From positions 1 to 43,243 of the forward strand of contig JALFNN010000061.1 in NCBI GenBank assembly GCA_022774325.1: a DNA stretch of 43,243 nt, read 5' to 3'. This document shows positions 27,592 to 36,029 of the stretch, piece by piece; positions within the stretch are counted from its first letter, which is position 1, and each line of letters begins with the position of its first letter. Under the pieces are notes generated by a model. That model did no database searches, was not told where the DNA came from, and was given only the letters and a program-made list of their open reading frames with translations. The position numbers and the translations under genes are program-made. Origin of the DNA: a bacterium. Lineage in GTDB: Bacteria > Bacillota > Clostridia > Lachnospirales > Lachnospiraceae.

Positions 27592-28098
27592 ATGAAAAAT
27601 ATTGTTTTTATCGGAATGCCCGCAGTAGGCAAAAGTACAGTAGGAGTCGTTGTGGCGAAGCGGCTTGGTTATGAATTCATAGACACTGATTTGCTGATAC
27701 AGAAACAGGAACAAAGGCTGTTGAGGGAGATTATTGAACAGGAAGGAATTGATAATTTCCTGAAGATTGAAAATCAGGTAAACAGAGATATCGAGGTGGA
27801 ACATGCAGTCATTTCTCCCGGAGGGAGTGTTGTCTATTGTGAAGAAGCTATGCGCCACTTTAAAGAAAATGGAATTATTGTTTACCTGCAGGTGTCGTTT
27901 GACACTATTAATTCCCGCTTGAAGAATGCAAAAAAACGCGGTGTAACGCTCAGGAACGGCCAGACGCTCAAAGATCTATATGATGAAAGGATCAGCCTTT
28001 TTGAAAAGTATGCTGACATTACCGTTTCTGAAGAAGGATTAGAGCTGGAAGAAACCATAGAAAAGGTACTTGATGAGCTGCAGAGCATGGAAAAATAG
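27592..28098 (+). CDS. Shikimate kinase-like P-loop protein with altered substrate site
   Basis: 168 residues from ATG 27592, behind GGAGG. The nucleotide part is intact: P-loop GMPAVGKST (8-16) and the D31/D33 pair (IDTDLLIQ). In shikimate kinases the next motif reads FRxxE, with an Arg that holds the shikimate carboxylate; here it is FLKIE (56-60), so that Arg is missing. The following GGG becomes GGS (77-79). The lid (KKRGVTLRNGQTL) does keep an Arg. It may phosphorylate another substrate or be a weak shikimate kinase. There are no other aromatic amino-acid genes nearby. Confidence 0.75.
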   Translation: MKNIVFIGMPAVGKSTVGVVVAKRLGYEFIDTDLLIQKQEQRLLREIIEQEGIDNFLKIENQVNRDIEVEHAVISPGGSVVYCEEAMRHFKENGIIVYLQVSFDTINSRLKNAKKRGVTLRNGQTLKDLYDERISLFEKYADITVSEEGLELEETIEKVLDELQSMEK

Positions 28099-28161
28099 TA
28101 GAAAAAGTTTCGAAAATGTTACGAAGTGGTTACATCCAGTTCATATATCAATAGAAAAAAT

Positions 28162-28281
28162 TTTACAAAATTATATTAGTGTGCTATACTATTCAAGAAA
28201 GAGATGAAAAGTACAAAAGTATCCCCATACATTTCTTCACAGTTGTGGCAAATTTATAATAGTATGAGGGTTTTTGTTTTT
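28162..28281 (+). promoter_or_regulatory. murA leader: promoter followed by a terminator-like hairpin
   Basis: TTTACA (28162-28167) and TATACT (28185-28190) are separated by 17 bases. The transcript starting near 28197 meets a hairpin: CCCCATAC (28223-28230) pairs with GTATGAGGG (28262-28270) with one bulged A, closing a 31-base loop that contains CAC and GTG able to pair. It is followed by TTTTTGTTTTT (28271-28281). The layout gives either an attenuator ahead of murA or a separate small RNA of about 85 nt. murA starts 70 bases further on. Confidence 0.45.
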
Positions 28282-28351
28282 GAGATAATAATAGATAAGT
28301 GACATAGATAACAACATTTAAGAGGGAAGAAAACGTCTGTAGAGGTGTAAT

Positions 28352-29644
28352 ATGGAACAGTATATAATTAAGGGTGGCAATCCATTGGTTGGCGAGGTTG
28401 AAATTGGTGGAGCAAAGAATGCAGCACTCGCTATTTTAGCTGCGGCAATAATGACGGATGAGACTGTAATGATCGATAATCTTCCGGATGTAAATGATAT
28501 CAATGTATTATTGGAAGCCATTGAAGGGATTGGAGCCAGAGTTCAGAGAATCGACCGGCATACAGTTAAGATCAATGGGAGCCATATTACCGATTTTGAC
28601 ATCGAGTACGACTATATTAAGAAGATCAGAGCTTCTTACTATTTGCTCGGAGCTCTGCTTGGAAAATATAAAAGAGCGGAGGTTGCTCTTCCGGGTGGAT
28701 GTAATATCGGAAGTCGTCCGATCGACCAGCATTTAAAAGGATTCAGAGCACTCGGAGCATATGTGGACATTGAACACGGAAAGATCATTGCCGAGGCTGA
28801 TCATCTGAGAGGAAAACACATCTATTTTGACGTGGTCAGTGTCGGAGCTACGATCAATGTAATGATGGCTGCATCCATGGCAGATGGCCTTACAATTATG
28901 GAAAATGTGGCAAAGGAGCCGCATGTTGTTGATGTTGCCAATTTCCTGAACAGCATGGGTGCGAATATTCGCGGGGCAGGAACGGATGTTATTAAGATCC
29001 GTGGCGTGTCTAAGCTTCATTCTACAACGTATTCCATCATTCCGGATCAGATTGAGGCGGGAACATTTATGTTCGCGGCAGCAGCGACCCGCGGGGATGT
29101 AACTGTGTTAAATGTCATTCCAAAACATCTGGAAGCTACGATCGCAAAGTTGGTTGAGATCGGCTGTGAAGTAGAAGAGTTTGATGACGCGGTTCGCGTG
29201 GTTTCGAAAGGAGCTCTGCGCAATACGCAGGTTAAGACACTTCCTTATCCGGGATTCCCGACAGATATGCAGCCGCAGATCGGTGTTACACTTGCTCTTT
29301 GCAAAGGGACAAGTACGATTACAGAAAGTATTTTTGAAAACCGTTTTAAATATCTGGATGAGCTGGCAAGAATGGGCGCGAATGTCAAGATTGAAGGCAA
29401 TTCCGCGACGATTGAAGGCGTGAATGGATTTTCAGGAGCCAGAGTCAGCGCACCTGACCTCAGAGCCGGAGCCGCACTGGTAATAGCCGGACTTGCGGCA
29501 GATGGAATTACGATTGTGGATGATATTGTTTATATCCAGAGAGGGTATGAACGGTTTGAAGAAAAACTTAGAAGTCTCGGAGCACAGATTGAGAAGGTAA
29601 GTACAGAGCGGGAAATTCAGAAATTCAAACTGAAAGTATGTTAA
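28352..29644 (+). CDS. murA: UDP-N-acetylglucosamine 1-carboxyvinyltransferase
   Basis: 430 residues. It catalyses the first committed step of peptidoglycan synthesis, transferring enolpyruvate from PEP to UDP-GlcNAc. Lys22 (GGAKNAAL) and the fosfomycin-reactive Cys117 (LPGGCNIGSRPID) are present, so the enzyme should be fosfomycin-sensitive. The KIRASYYLLGALLG stretch and DLRAGAALVIAGL near the C-terminus are typical. Start ATG 28352 follows AGAGGTGTAAT. Its leader contains a promoter and hairpin. Confidence 0.96.
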   Translation: MEQYIIKGGNPLVGEVEIGGAKNAALAILAAAIMTDETVMIDNLPDVNDINVLLEAIEGIGARVQRIDRHTVKINGSHITDFDIEYDYIKKIRASYYLLGALLGKYKRAEVALPGGCNIGSRPIDQHLKGFRALGAYVDIEHGKIIAEADHLRGKHIYFDVVSVGATINVMMAASMADGLTIMENVAKEPHVVDVANFLNSMGANIRGAGTDVIKIRGVSKLHSTTYSIIPDQIEAGTFMFAAAATRGDVTVLNVIPKHLEATIAKLVEIGCEVEEFDDAVRVVSKGALRNTQVKTLPYPGFPTDMQPQIGVTLALCKGTSTITESIFENRFKYLDELARMGANVKIEGNSATIEGVNGFSGARVSAPDLRAGAALVIAGLAADGITIVDDIVYIQRGYERFEEKLRSLGAQIEKVSTEREIQKFKLKVC

Positions 29645-29689
29645 TTGTACTGAGAATATTGAAAAAAGCATACAGATATTAAAAAATGT

Positions 29690-29722
29690 AGGGAGCACAG
29701 CAGCAAAAATGTTGTGTTCCCT
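29690..29722 (+). terminator. Hairpin after murA, weak terminator candidate
   Basis: AGGGAGCACA (29690-29699) pairs with TGTGTTCCCT (29713-29722) over 10 bp. No U-run follows on this strand; instead the -35 box of the metK promoter begins at 29724. On the opposite strand it is followed by T-rich sequence. It may end murA transcripts inefficiently or insulate the riboswitch promoter. Confidence 0.35.
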
Positions 29723-29723
29723 A

Positions 29724-29752
29724 TTGACGTATATAACAACAAGTGATATGAT
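29724..29752 (+). promoter_or_regulatory. Promoter of the SAM riboswitch-metK unit
   Basis: TTGACG (29724-29729) and TATGAT (29747-29752) are separated by 17 bases, about 20 bases before the riboswitch. Confidence 0.6.
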
Positions 29753-29778
29753 GTGTAGCGGAACAGAATAAAGAAGCT

Positions 29779-29930
29779 TTCTCTTATTCAGAGTGGTGGA
29801 GGTACAAAGGATCTGTGAAGCCACGGCAACCCCATTTTAACAATGGAAGGTGCCAACCTGAGCGAGTAATCGAACAATAAGAGGATTGATGATGAAATAT
29901 CGGGTCAGTCCTTTTGGGACTGATTTTTTT
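29779..29930 (+). promoter_or_regulatory. SAM-I (S-box) riboswitch with terminator, controlling metK
   Basis: The core matches the S-box family: P1 is CTCTTATT (29781-29788) with AATAAGAG (29876-29883). Between them are the GGTGGAGG, GAAGCCACGGCAACC and AAGGTGCCAACCTGAGCGAG landmarks. The expression platform is a hairpin formed by GTCAGTCC and GGGACTGAT, followed by a run of T ending at about 29930. High SAM should favour the terminator and switch metK off. Confidence 0.95.
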
Positions 29931-30040
29931 TGACACATTGGATTCGAATAGATGATCCGGTATGTCAAATCCTTAAAAAGGAATACGATTTTGTGTACAA
30001 TCATATAAGAGAGAGTGGCAGAAAAAGAAAGGAAAAGAAG

Positions 30041-31228
30041 ATGGAAAGAGTATTATTTACTTCAGAATCAGTAACCGAAGGACATCCGGATAAGATGTGC
30101 GACCAGATCTCAGATGCAATTCTGGACGCACTTATGGAGCAGGATCCGATGAGCCGTGTGGCATGCGAGACCTGCACGACGACAGGACTTGTTATGGTCA
30201 TGGGGGAGATCACAACAAATGCATACGTGGATATTCAGAAAATCGTGCGCGATACAGTAAGAGAAATCGGATATACCAGAGGAAAATATGGATTCGATGC
30301 AGATACCTGCGGAGTCATTACTGCAATTGATGAGCAATCTGCGGATATTGCTCTTGGGGTTGACAAGGCCTTAGAAGCAAAAGAGAATAAAATGTCAGAT
30401 GAAGAACTGGAAGCAATCGGTGCAGGAGATCAGGGAATGATGTTCGGGTATGCGTCCGATGAAACAGAGGAATATATGCCATATCCTATCGCTTTGGCAC
30501 ATAAGCTTGCACTCCGTCTGACGGAAGTAAGAAAGAATGGAACGCTTCCGTATCTTCGACCGGATGGTAAGACACAGGTTACCGTGGAATATGACGAGAA
30601 CGGAGTACCGGCACGTCTTGACGCAGTGGTATTATCTACACAGCATGACCCGGAGGTGAGTCAGGAACAGATTCATGAAGATGTGAAGAAATACATTTTC
30701 GACGAAATCCTTCCGGCAGAAATGGTTGATGAGAATACCAAGTTTTTCATCAATCCGACTGGACGTTTTGTAATCGGAGGTCCTCATGGGGACAGCGGAC
30801 TGACCGGACGTAAGATTATTGTGGACACTTACGGCGGAATGGCACGCCATGGCGGCGGAGCATTTTCCGGGAAAGACTGCACGAAGGTAGACCGTTCAGC
30901 AGCATATGCGGCAAGATATGTTGCAAAGAATATTGTGGCAGCAGGACTTGCAAAAAAATGTGAGATTCAGCTCTCCTATGCAATCGGTGTTGCTCAGCCA
31001 ACTTCGGTTATGGTCGATACCTTTGGAACAGGAAAGATTTCTGATAATAAACTTGTGGAGATCATCCGTGAGAACTTTGATCTTCGCCCGGCAGGCATTA
31101 TCAAAATGTTGGATCTCAGACGTCCGATCTACAAGCAGACAGCTGCATATGGACATTTCGGACGCAATGACCTGGATCTTCCGTGGGAAAAACTGGACAA
31201 GGCAGAAGAATTGAAGAAGTATTTATAG
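30041..31228 (+). CDS. metK: S-adenosylmethionine synthetase
   Basis: 395 residues from ATG 30041; a longer frame from 29930 runs through the riboswitch terminator and is rejected. It makes SAM from methionine and ATP. Family signatures include [49 protein letters not shown] and [19 protein letters not shown]. The SAM-I riboswitch directly upstream gives feedback control by its own product. A terminator follows. Confidence 0.97.
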   Translation: MERVLFTSESVTEGHPDKMCDQISDAILDALMEQDPMSRVACETCTTTGLVMVMGEITTNAYVDIQKIVRDTVREIGYTRGKYGFDADTCGVITAIDEQSADIALGVDKALEAKENKMSDEELEAIGAGDQGMMFGYASDETEEYMPYPIALAHKLALRLTEVRKNGTLPYLRPDGKTQVTVEYDENGVPARLDAVVLSTQHDPEVSQEQIHEDVKKYIFDEILPAEMVDENTKFFINPTGRFVIGGPHGDSGLTGRKIIVDTYGGMARHGGGAFSGKDCTKVDRSAAYAARYVAKNIVAAGLAKKCEIQLSYAIGVAQPTSVMVDTFGTGKISDNKLVEIIRENFDLRPAGIIKMLDLRRPIYKQTAAYGHFGRNDLDLPWEKLDKAEELKKYL

Positions 31229-31247
31229 AATTTTTAGAAAAATTTAT

Positions 31248-31276
31248 GGGCGCTTTGATGTGAAGCGCCCGTTTTT
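31248..31276 (+). terminator. Terminator after metK
   Basis: GGGCGCTT (31248-31255) pairs with AAGCGCCC (31263-31270), followed by GTTTTT. Confidence 0.9.
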
Positions 31277-31315
31277 GTGCTATTCTATATTCAGTAATGT
31301 GCAGAAAGGACAGAT

Positions 31316-32476
31316 TTGAATATGAAGTTACGCACGAGACTTGTGATTTCATTTGTAACGATTATTACACTTCCGACTATACTGACAGCACTTCTTACAT
31401 GGGGAATCGCACAGTATCAGATCGGTGTGATCGTGAAGAATTATGGGAGCAGTGGAACAGAGTATAAGAGTTTTTCGAATTCGCTTGAGTTTCTGGGGCA
31501 GATGCCGGAGGTCAGGAGTTTTATCCTGCATACCTTGTTCTCAGTTATAATGATTCTTGTACTTACAGCAGTGATTCTGATTTTCTGGGTTTATGGAGGA
31601 ATCATCAGTCCGATCAATAAACTGCAGGAAGCTGCGAAGAATATCAAAGAGGGAAATCTTGATTTTGAACTGAAACCGGAGAAAGATGATGAGCTGGGGC
31701 AGCTTATGCAGGCATTCGAGGAGATGAGGATACGCCTTAAGGATAATGCGGAAGAGAAGCTGCGGTATGACAAAGAGAGTAAGGAACTGATCAGTAATAT
31801 TTCACATGATCTGAAGACGCCGATTACAGCGATCAAGGGGTATGTAGAAGGGATCAGAGATGGAGTAGCGGATACACCGGAGAAGATGGACAAATATCTC
31901 GGAACCATATATAATAAAGCCAATGAGATGAATCTTCTTATCAATGAGCTGACGCTCTACGCGAAGATTGATACGAATCGAATTCCGTATAATTTTGCGC
32001 CGCTGTCGGTAAATGCTTATTTTGATGACTGCGCGGAAGATCTTGCGATGGAACTGGATTCCAAGAATGTGGAGTTCGGGTATTTTAACTATGTGGAGGA
32101 TGATCAGAAGATCATTGCTGATCCGGAGCAGCTTAAGAGGGTTATCAATAATATTATCAGTAACTCGCTTAAGTATATGGAGCGTGAACATGGACTGATC
32201 AATCTCCGGGTGAAGGATGTTGGAGACTTTATTCAGGTGGAGCTGGAGGATAACGGGAAGGGCATTGCAGCAAAAGATCTGCCGAATATATTTGACCGCT
32301 TTTACCGGACGGATGCATCCCGGAATTCATCCAAGGGTGGAAGTGGAATCGGTCTTTCGATCGTTAAGAAGATTATTGAAGATCATGGAGGAAAGATCTG
32401 GGCAACCAGCCGTGAAGGAACGGGCACAGTCATGTACTTTGTGATCAGAAAATACCAGGAGGTACCAAACGTATGA
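31316..32476 (+). CDS. Membrane sensor histidine kinase
   Basis: 386 residues from TTG 31316, 5 bases after AAAGGA; ATG 31322 (two residues shorter, 11-base spacing) is the alternative. Two membrane helices (about 9-32 and 70-94) flank a short extracellular loop of about 38 residues. A HAMP linker follows (about 95-147). The phospho-acceptor is H164 in SNISHDLKTPITAIKGY. The ATP lid has the N box NNIISNSLKY, DNGKGI and GGSGIGLSIVKKI. The small loop suggests sensing in the membrane or inside the cell. The stop overlaps the next gene by ATGA. The adjacent potassium genes suggest K+ or turgor control, but this is inference. Confidence 0.93.
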   Translation: MNMKLRTRLVISFVTIITLPTILTALLTWGIAQYQIGVIVKNYGSSGTEYKSFSNSLEFLGQMPEVRSFILHTLFSVIMILVLTAVILIFWVYGGIISPINKLQEAAKNIKEGNLDFELKPEKDDELGQLMQAFEEMRIRLKDNAEEKLRYDKESKELISNISHDLKTPITAIKGYVEGIRDGVADTPEKMDKYLGTIYNKANEMNLLINELTLYAKIDTNRIPYNFAPLSVNAYFDDCAEDLAMELDSKNVEFGYFNYVEDDQKIIADPEQLKRVINNIISNSLKYMEREHGLINLRVKDVGDFIQVELEDNGKGIAAKDLPNIFDRFYRTDASRNSSKGGSGIGLSIVKKIIEDHGGKIWATSREGTGTVMYFVIRKYQEVPNV

Positions 32477-33162
32477 GCAGAATACTGATTATTGAGGATG
32501 AAGAAGCAATTGCAGATCTTGAGAAGGATTATCTGGAATTGAGCGGGTTCGAAGTGGAAGTTGCGAATGACGGAGTGACCGGTCTCGACAAAGCATTGAA
32601 TGAAGATTATAATTTGCTGATTCTGGATCTGATGCTGCCGGGAGTAGACGGATTCGAAATTTGCAGAAAAGTCAGGGATGAAAAGAATACACCTATCATT
32701 ATGGTTTCCGCTAAAAAGGATGATATTGACAAGATACGAGGGCTTGGTCTCGGAGCAGATGATTACATGACGAAGCCATTCAGCCCGAGTGAACTTGTTG
32801 CGAGGGTGAAAGCGCATCTTGCACGGTATGAAAGGCTGATCGGCAGTGCGGTTGAAGAAAACAAAGTGATTGAGATTCGAGGTCTCAAGATTGATACGAC
32901 AGCGCGAAGAGTATGGATCAATGGCGAAGAAAAACCGTTTACTACAAAAGAATTTGACTTGCTGACATTTCTGGCAAGTCATCCGAATCATGTTTATACA
33001 AAGGATGAACTGTTTAGTGAGATCTGGGATATGGAATCCATTGGAGATATTGCAACGGTGACAGTTCATATCAAGAAAATCAGAGAGAAGATTGAATACG
33101 ATACTTCCAATCCTCAGTATATAGAGACCATCTGGGGAGTAGGATACAGGTTTAAGATGTAA
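32473..33162 (+). CDS. OmpR/PhoB-type response regulator
   Basis: 229 residues. The receiver domain (1-120) has the acidic pair E8/D9, phospho-acceptor D52 (LILDLMLPGVDGF), S79 and K101 (MTKPFSPSEL). The C-terminal winged helix (about 135-229) has EKPFTTKEFDLLTFLASHPN and VTVHIKKIREKIE. It overlaps the kinase gene by four bases (ATGA) and is separated by one base from the potassium channel gene, so all three are probably co-transcribed. Confidence 0.95.
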   Translation: MSRILIIEDEEAIADLEKDYLELSGFEVEVANDGVTGLDKALNEDYNLLILDLMLPGVDGFEICRKVRDEKNTPIIMVSAKKDDIDKIRGLGLGADDYMTKPFSPSELVARVKAHLARYERLIGSAVEENKVIEIRGLKIDTTARRVWINGEEKPFTTKEFDLLTFLASHPNHVYTKDELFSEIWDMESIGDIATVTVHIKKIREKIEYDTSNPQYIETIWGVGYRFKM

Positions 33163-33163
33163 T

Positions 33164-34537
33164 ATGGAAAAATTAAAAAAAATCAGATTAACGACGACGC
33201 AATTACTTGCGACCGGGTTTCTGGGAATTATTTTATTGGGCGGTATCCTTTTGTGGCTGCCCATTTCCAATACTCGGCCTATTTCATTGATCGACGCACT
33301 CTTCACGGCGGTTACATCAGTATGCGTGACCGGACTTGTAACGGTCACTCCGGCAGTACAGTTTACTTTATTTGGGAAAATCGTGCTGTTGATTCTGATA
33401 CAGATCGGCGGTCTGGGAATCATTGCCTGCGTAACAGCATTCTTTATTATCATGAAAAGACGTATTTCACTGAAAGAGAGGGTCGTGATCCTGGAAGCCT
33501 ACAGCATGGAATCCTTATCCGGAATGGTTGCCATGATCTTAAGAATCTTAAAAGGGACCATCTGTCTGGAAGGAATTGGAGCATTGCTTTATTCATTCCG
33601 GTTTGTGCCGGAATTTGGTGTTGTGAAAGGGATTGGATATTCAGTTTTTCATGCGGTGTCTGCATTCTGCAATGCCGGTATCGATATTCTGGGTGATTCC
33701 AGTTTTATTCCGTATGCGGATAGTGTAGTGGTGAATTTCACGACCATTTTGCTGGTTGTACTTAGTGGACTTGGATTCACGGTATGGCAGGATCTTGGAC
33801 AGAACCTGAAAAAAGTATGGAAAAAAGAATTAGAACTCAGAAGATTATTTAAAAAACTCCGTTTGCATTCCAAGATCGTACTGATCATGACATCTGTGTT
33901 GATTGTATCAGGCACACTGGCCTTTCTGCTCCTGGAATACAATAATCCGGGGACGATCGGAGATATGAGTTTTGGAGAAAAACTGATGTCTTCTTTGTTT
34001 CATTCGGTGTCAACCAGAACGGCAGGCTTTGCAACTGTACCACAGGGGGAACTGACGCAGGGAACGATGTTTACGACCTGCATACTGATGTTTATCGGAG
34101 GGTCTCCAGGCGGAACAGCAGGCGGAGTGAAGACGACAACGATTGCAATGCTGCTCCTGTGCTGTGTGTCTGTCCTTCAGAATAAGAAAGATGTGGAATG
34201 TTTTGGAAGAAGAATTCAGGCGGACAATATCAGAACGGGAATCTGTGTTGTTATCCTTGCGTTTGTATCGCTGCTTGCAGGAACGACACTGCTTACAATA
34301 TTTGAGGGAGATGTGGACTTCATCCGGATTATGTATGAGACTACGTCAGCGATAGGGACGGTCGGTCTGTCAGCTGATCTGACGTCACAGCTCTGTACGG
34401 CAAGTAAATTTGTAATCATGGTCCTGATGTATATCGGAAGACTTGGGCCAATTACATTTGCACTTGCTTTCGGGACAGGAAGAAAATCGAAGAATCATAT
34501 TCGTCAGCTTCCGGTTCAAGGGATTTTGATCGGATAA
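33164..34537 (+). CDS. TrkH/KtrB-type potassium uptake channel subunit
   Basis: 457 residues with several M1-P-M2 repeats of the SKT family. Pore-filter segments are recognisable: FTAVTSVCVTGLVTV, AVSAFCNAGIDIL, SVSTRTAGFATV with the GGSPGGTAGG hinge loop, and TTSAIGTVGLSADLTS. It sits in the cytoplasmic membrane and needs the RCK partner encoded next. The length and the KtrA-sized partner suggest a Ktr system, often Na+-dependent, rather than Trk. Confidence 0.92.
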   Translation: MEKLKKIRLTTTQLLATGFLGIILLGGILLWLPISNTRPISLIDALFTAVTSVCVTGLVTVTPAVQFTLFGKIVLLILIQIGGLGIIACVTAFFIIMKRRISLKERVVILEAYSMESLSGMVAMILRILKGTICLEGIGALLYSFRFVPEFGVVKGIGYSVFHAVSAFCNAGIDILGDSSFIPYADSVVVNFTTILLVVLSGLGFTVWQDLGQNLKKVWKKELELRRLFKKLRLHSKIVLIMTSVLIVSGTLAFLLLEYNNPGTIGDMSFGEKLMSSLFHSVSTRTAGFATVPQGELTQGTMFTTCILMFIGGSPGGTAGGVKTTTIAMLLLCCVSVLQNKKDVECFGRRIQADNIRTGICVVILAFVSLLAGTTLLTIFEGDVDFIRIMYETTSAIGTVGLSADLTSQLCTASKFVIMVLMYIGRLGPITFALAFGTGRKSKNHIRQLPVQGILIG

Positions 34538-34574
34538 GAAAAACATGCCAAACGGCAGCAGAAGGAGTGGGAAA

Positions 34575-35234
34575 ATGACAAAACAGTTTGCAGTATTAGG
34601 ACTTGGAAGTTTCGGATACAGTATGGCCATTACTTTAGAAGAACTTGGATGTGAAGTGGTCGCTGTAGATTCTTCGGAAGACAAGGTACAGCAGATCGCA
34701 GATGAAGTGTCATATGCGGTCTGTGCAGATATTCAGGATAAAGATTTTATCAAAGCATTGGGAGCAAGGAATCTGGACGGTGTGGTCGTTGCGATTTCCG
34801 AAAATCTGGAAGTGAGTATTCTGGCTACGCTTCTGGCGAAAGAACTTGGAGCACCGTATGTGTTGGCGAAGGCGCAGAGTGATATTCATGCGGATATTTT
34901 GAAGAAGCTTGGCGCCGACAAGGTAGTATTCCCGGAACAGGAGATGGGAAGAAGAGTTGCCAAAACACTCGCCACCAAGAATTTCACAGACTGGATCTCA
35001 CTTTCAACGGATTTCAGCATGGTAGAAGCGCCGCTTCCGGAAGCGTGGGTCGGTAAATGTCTTCTTGAATTGAATGTCAGAGAAAAATTCGGAATCAATG
35101 TAGTAGGAATCATCCGTAATCAACAGGTGACCGTGAATATACAGCCGCAGGAATGCCTGGAAGCAGGAGATATGATGATCCTGATTGGAGAAAATAAAGT
35201 TTTGAATGATATCAGTAAAGGAAATTTAGTATGA
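34575..35234 (+). CDS. TrkA/KtrA-type RCK regulatory subunit
   Basis: 219 residues from ATG 34575, behind AGAAGGAGTGGGAAA; the longer frame from 34545 is rejected. The N-terminal Rossmann (RCK_N) domain has GLGSFG (9-14) for NAD(H) or ATP/ADP and an acidic residue after strand two (VVAVDSSEDK). The C-terminal RCK_C domain (about 140-219) covers SLSTDFSMVEAPLPEAWVGK. One RCK unit of this size is KtrA-like (E. coli TrkA is a tandem repeat). It gates the channel encoded upstream, and some RCK_C domains bind c-di-AMP. Confidence 0.93.
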   Translation: MTKQFAVLGLGSFGYSMAITLEELGCEVVAVDSSEDKVQQIADEVSYAVCADIQDKDFIKALGARNLDGVVVAISENLEVSILATLLAKELGAPYVLAKAQSDIHADILKKLGADKVVFPEQEMGRRVAKTLATKNFTDWISLSTDFSMVEAPLPEAWVGKCLLELNVREKFGINVVGIIRNQQVTVNIQPQECLEAGDMMILIGENKVLNDISKGNLV

Positions 35235-36025
35235 TAACCAGTACGGGAAATGGCAGAGTCAAGCAGTTGATTCAGTGGCAGAAAAAAAGAAAAGCAAGAG
35301 ATAAAGACGGAGTATTTCTGGTTGAGGGACTCCGGATGTTTGTGGAAGCACCACGGGAAAACGTGCGAGAGCTTTATGTGTCCGAGAGCTTTTACCAGAA
35401 CCAGGAGGAGAAATTGCAGCTGGATGAGTGGAAAGCAAAGCTGGAGATTCTTTCGGACCATGTGTTTGACCATGTATCGGATACCATGACTCCGCAGGGG
35501 GTGCTGTTGGTGATGGAACAGCGGAAATATACCCTGGAAGAGATGCTTTCAAACGGAAGAGGGCAGGAAGAACCACTTCTGATGGTGTTGGATAATCTTC
35601 AGGATCCGGGCAATTTGGGGACGATCTTGCGGGCCGGAGAAGCAGCCGGAGTGACCGGTGTCATTCTCAGCCGGGATTGTGTGGATATTTATAATCCAAA
35701 GGTGATTCGTTCTACGATGGGATCGATCTACCGGATGCCGTTTGTATATGTAGACCAGCTTCCGGAAGTGGTTTCCATGCTGTCTGGCAGTGGGATCCGG
35801 ACCTATGCGGCCCATTTGGATGGAAAGAACAGCTATGAGAAAGAGAATTATAAGAAAGGGACTGCATTTTTGATTGGAAATGAGGGCAACGGACTGCGAA
35901 AAGAAACGGCAGACGCGGCCGATATTTATGTACGAATTCCGATGTGCGGAAAGGTGGAATCCTTAAATGCAGCGATTGCCTCGTCGGTTTTGATGTTTGA
36001 GGCGGCAAGACAGAGAAGGGAGTAA
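35231..36025 (+). CDS. TrmH/SpoU family RNA 2'-O-ribose methyltransferase
   Basis: 264 residues. The N-terminal substrate-binding domain ([30 protein letters not shown]) precedes a SPOUT knot with motifs 1-3: [33 protein letters not shown] and [19 protein letters not shown]. It probably acts on rRNA or tRNA; the specific site is not deducible. The start overlaps the RCK gene (ATGA). Coupling to potassium genes is likely a chance of gene order. Confidence 0.92.
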   Translation: MITSTGNGRVKQLIQWQKKRKARDKDGVFLVEGLRMFVEAPRENVRELYVSESFYQNQEEKLQLDEWKAKLEILSDHVFDHVSDTMTPQGVLLVMEQRKYTLEEMLSNGRGQEEPLLMVLDNLQDPGNLGTILRAGEAAGVTGVILSRDCVDIYNPKVIRSTMGSIYRMPFVYVDQLPEVVSMLSGSGIRTYAAHLDGKNSYEKENYKKGTAFLIGNEGNGLRKETADAADIYVRIPMCGKVESLNAAIASSVLMFEAARQRRE

Positions 36026-36029
36026 ATCT

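Noticed and set aside
29930-30040. N-terminal extension of metK by 37 residues
   Set aside because: It begins inside the riboswitch terminator; homology and a ribosome site support ATG 30041.
32383-33453. 356-codon antisense frame across the response regulator
   Set aside because: The sense strand has a complete response regulator and channel start; the antisense product has no family features.
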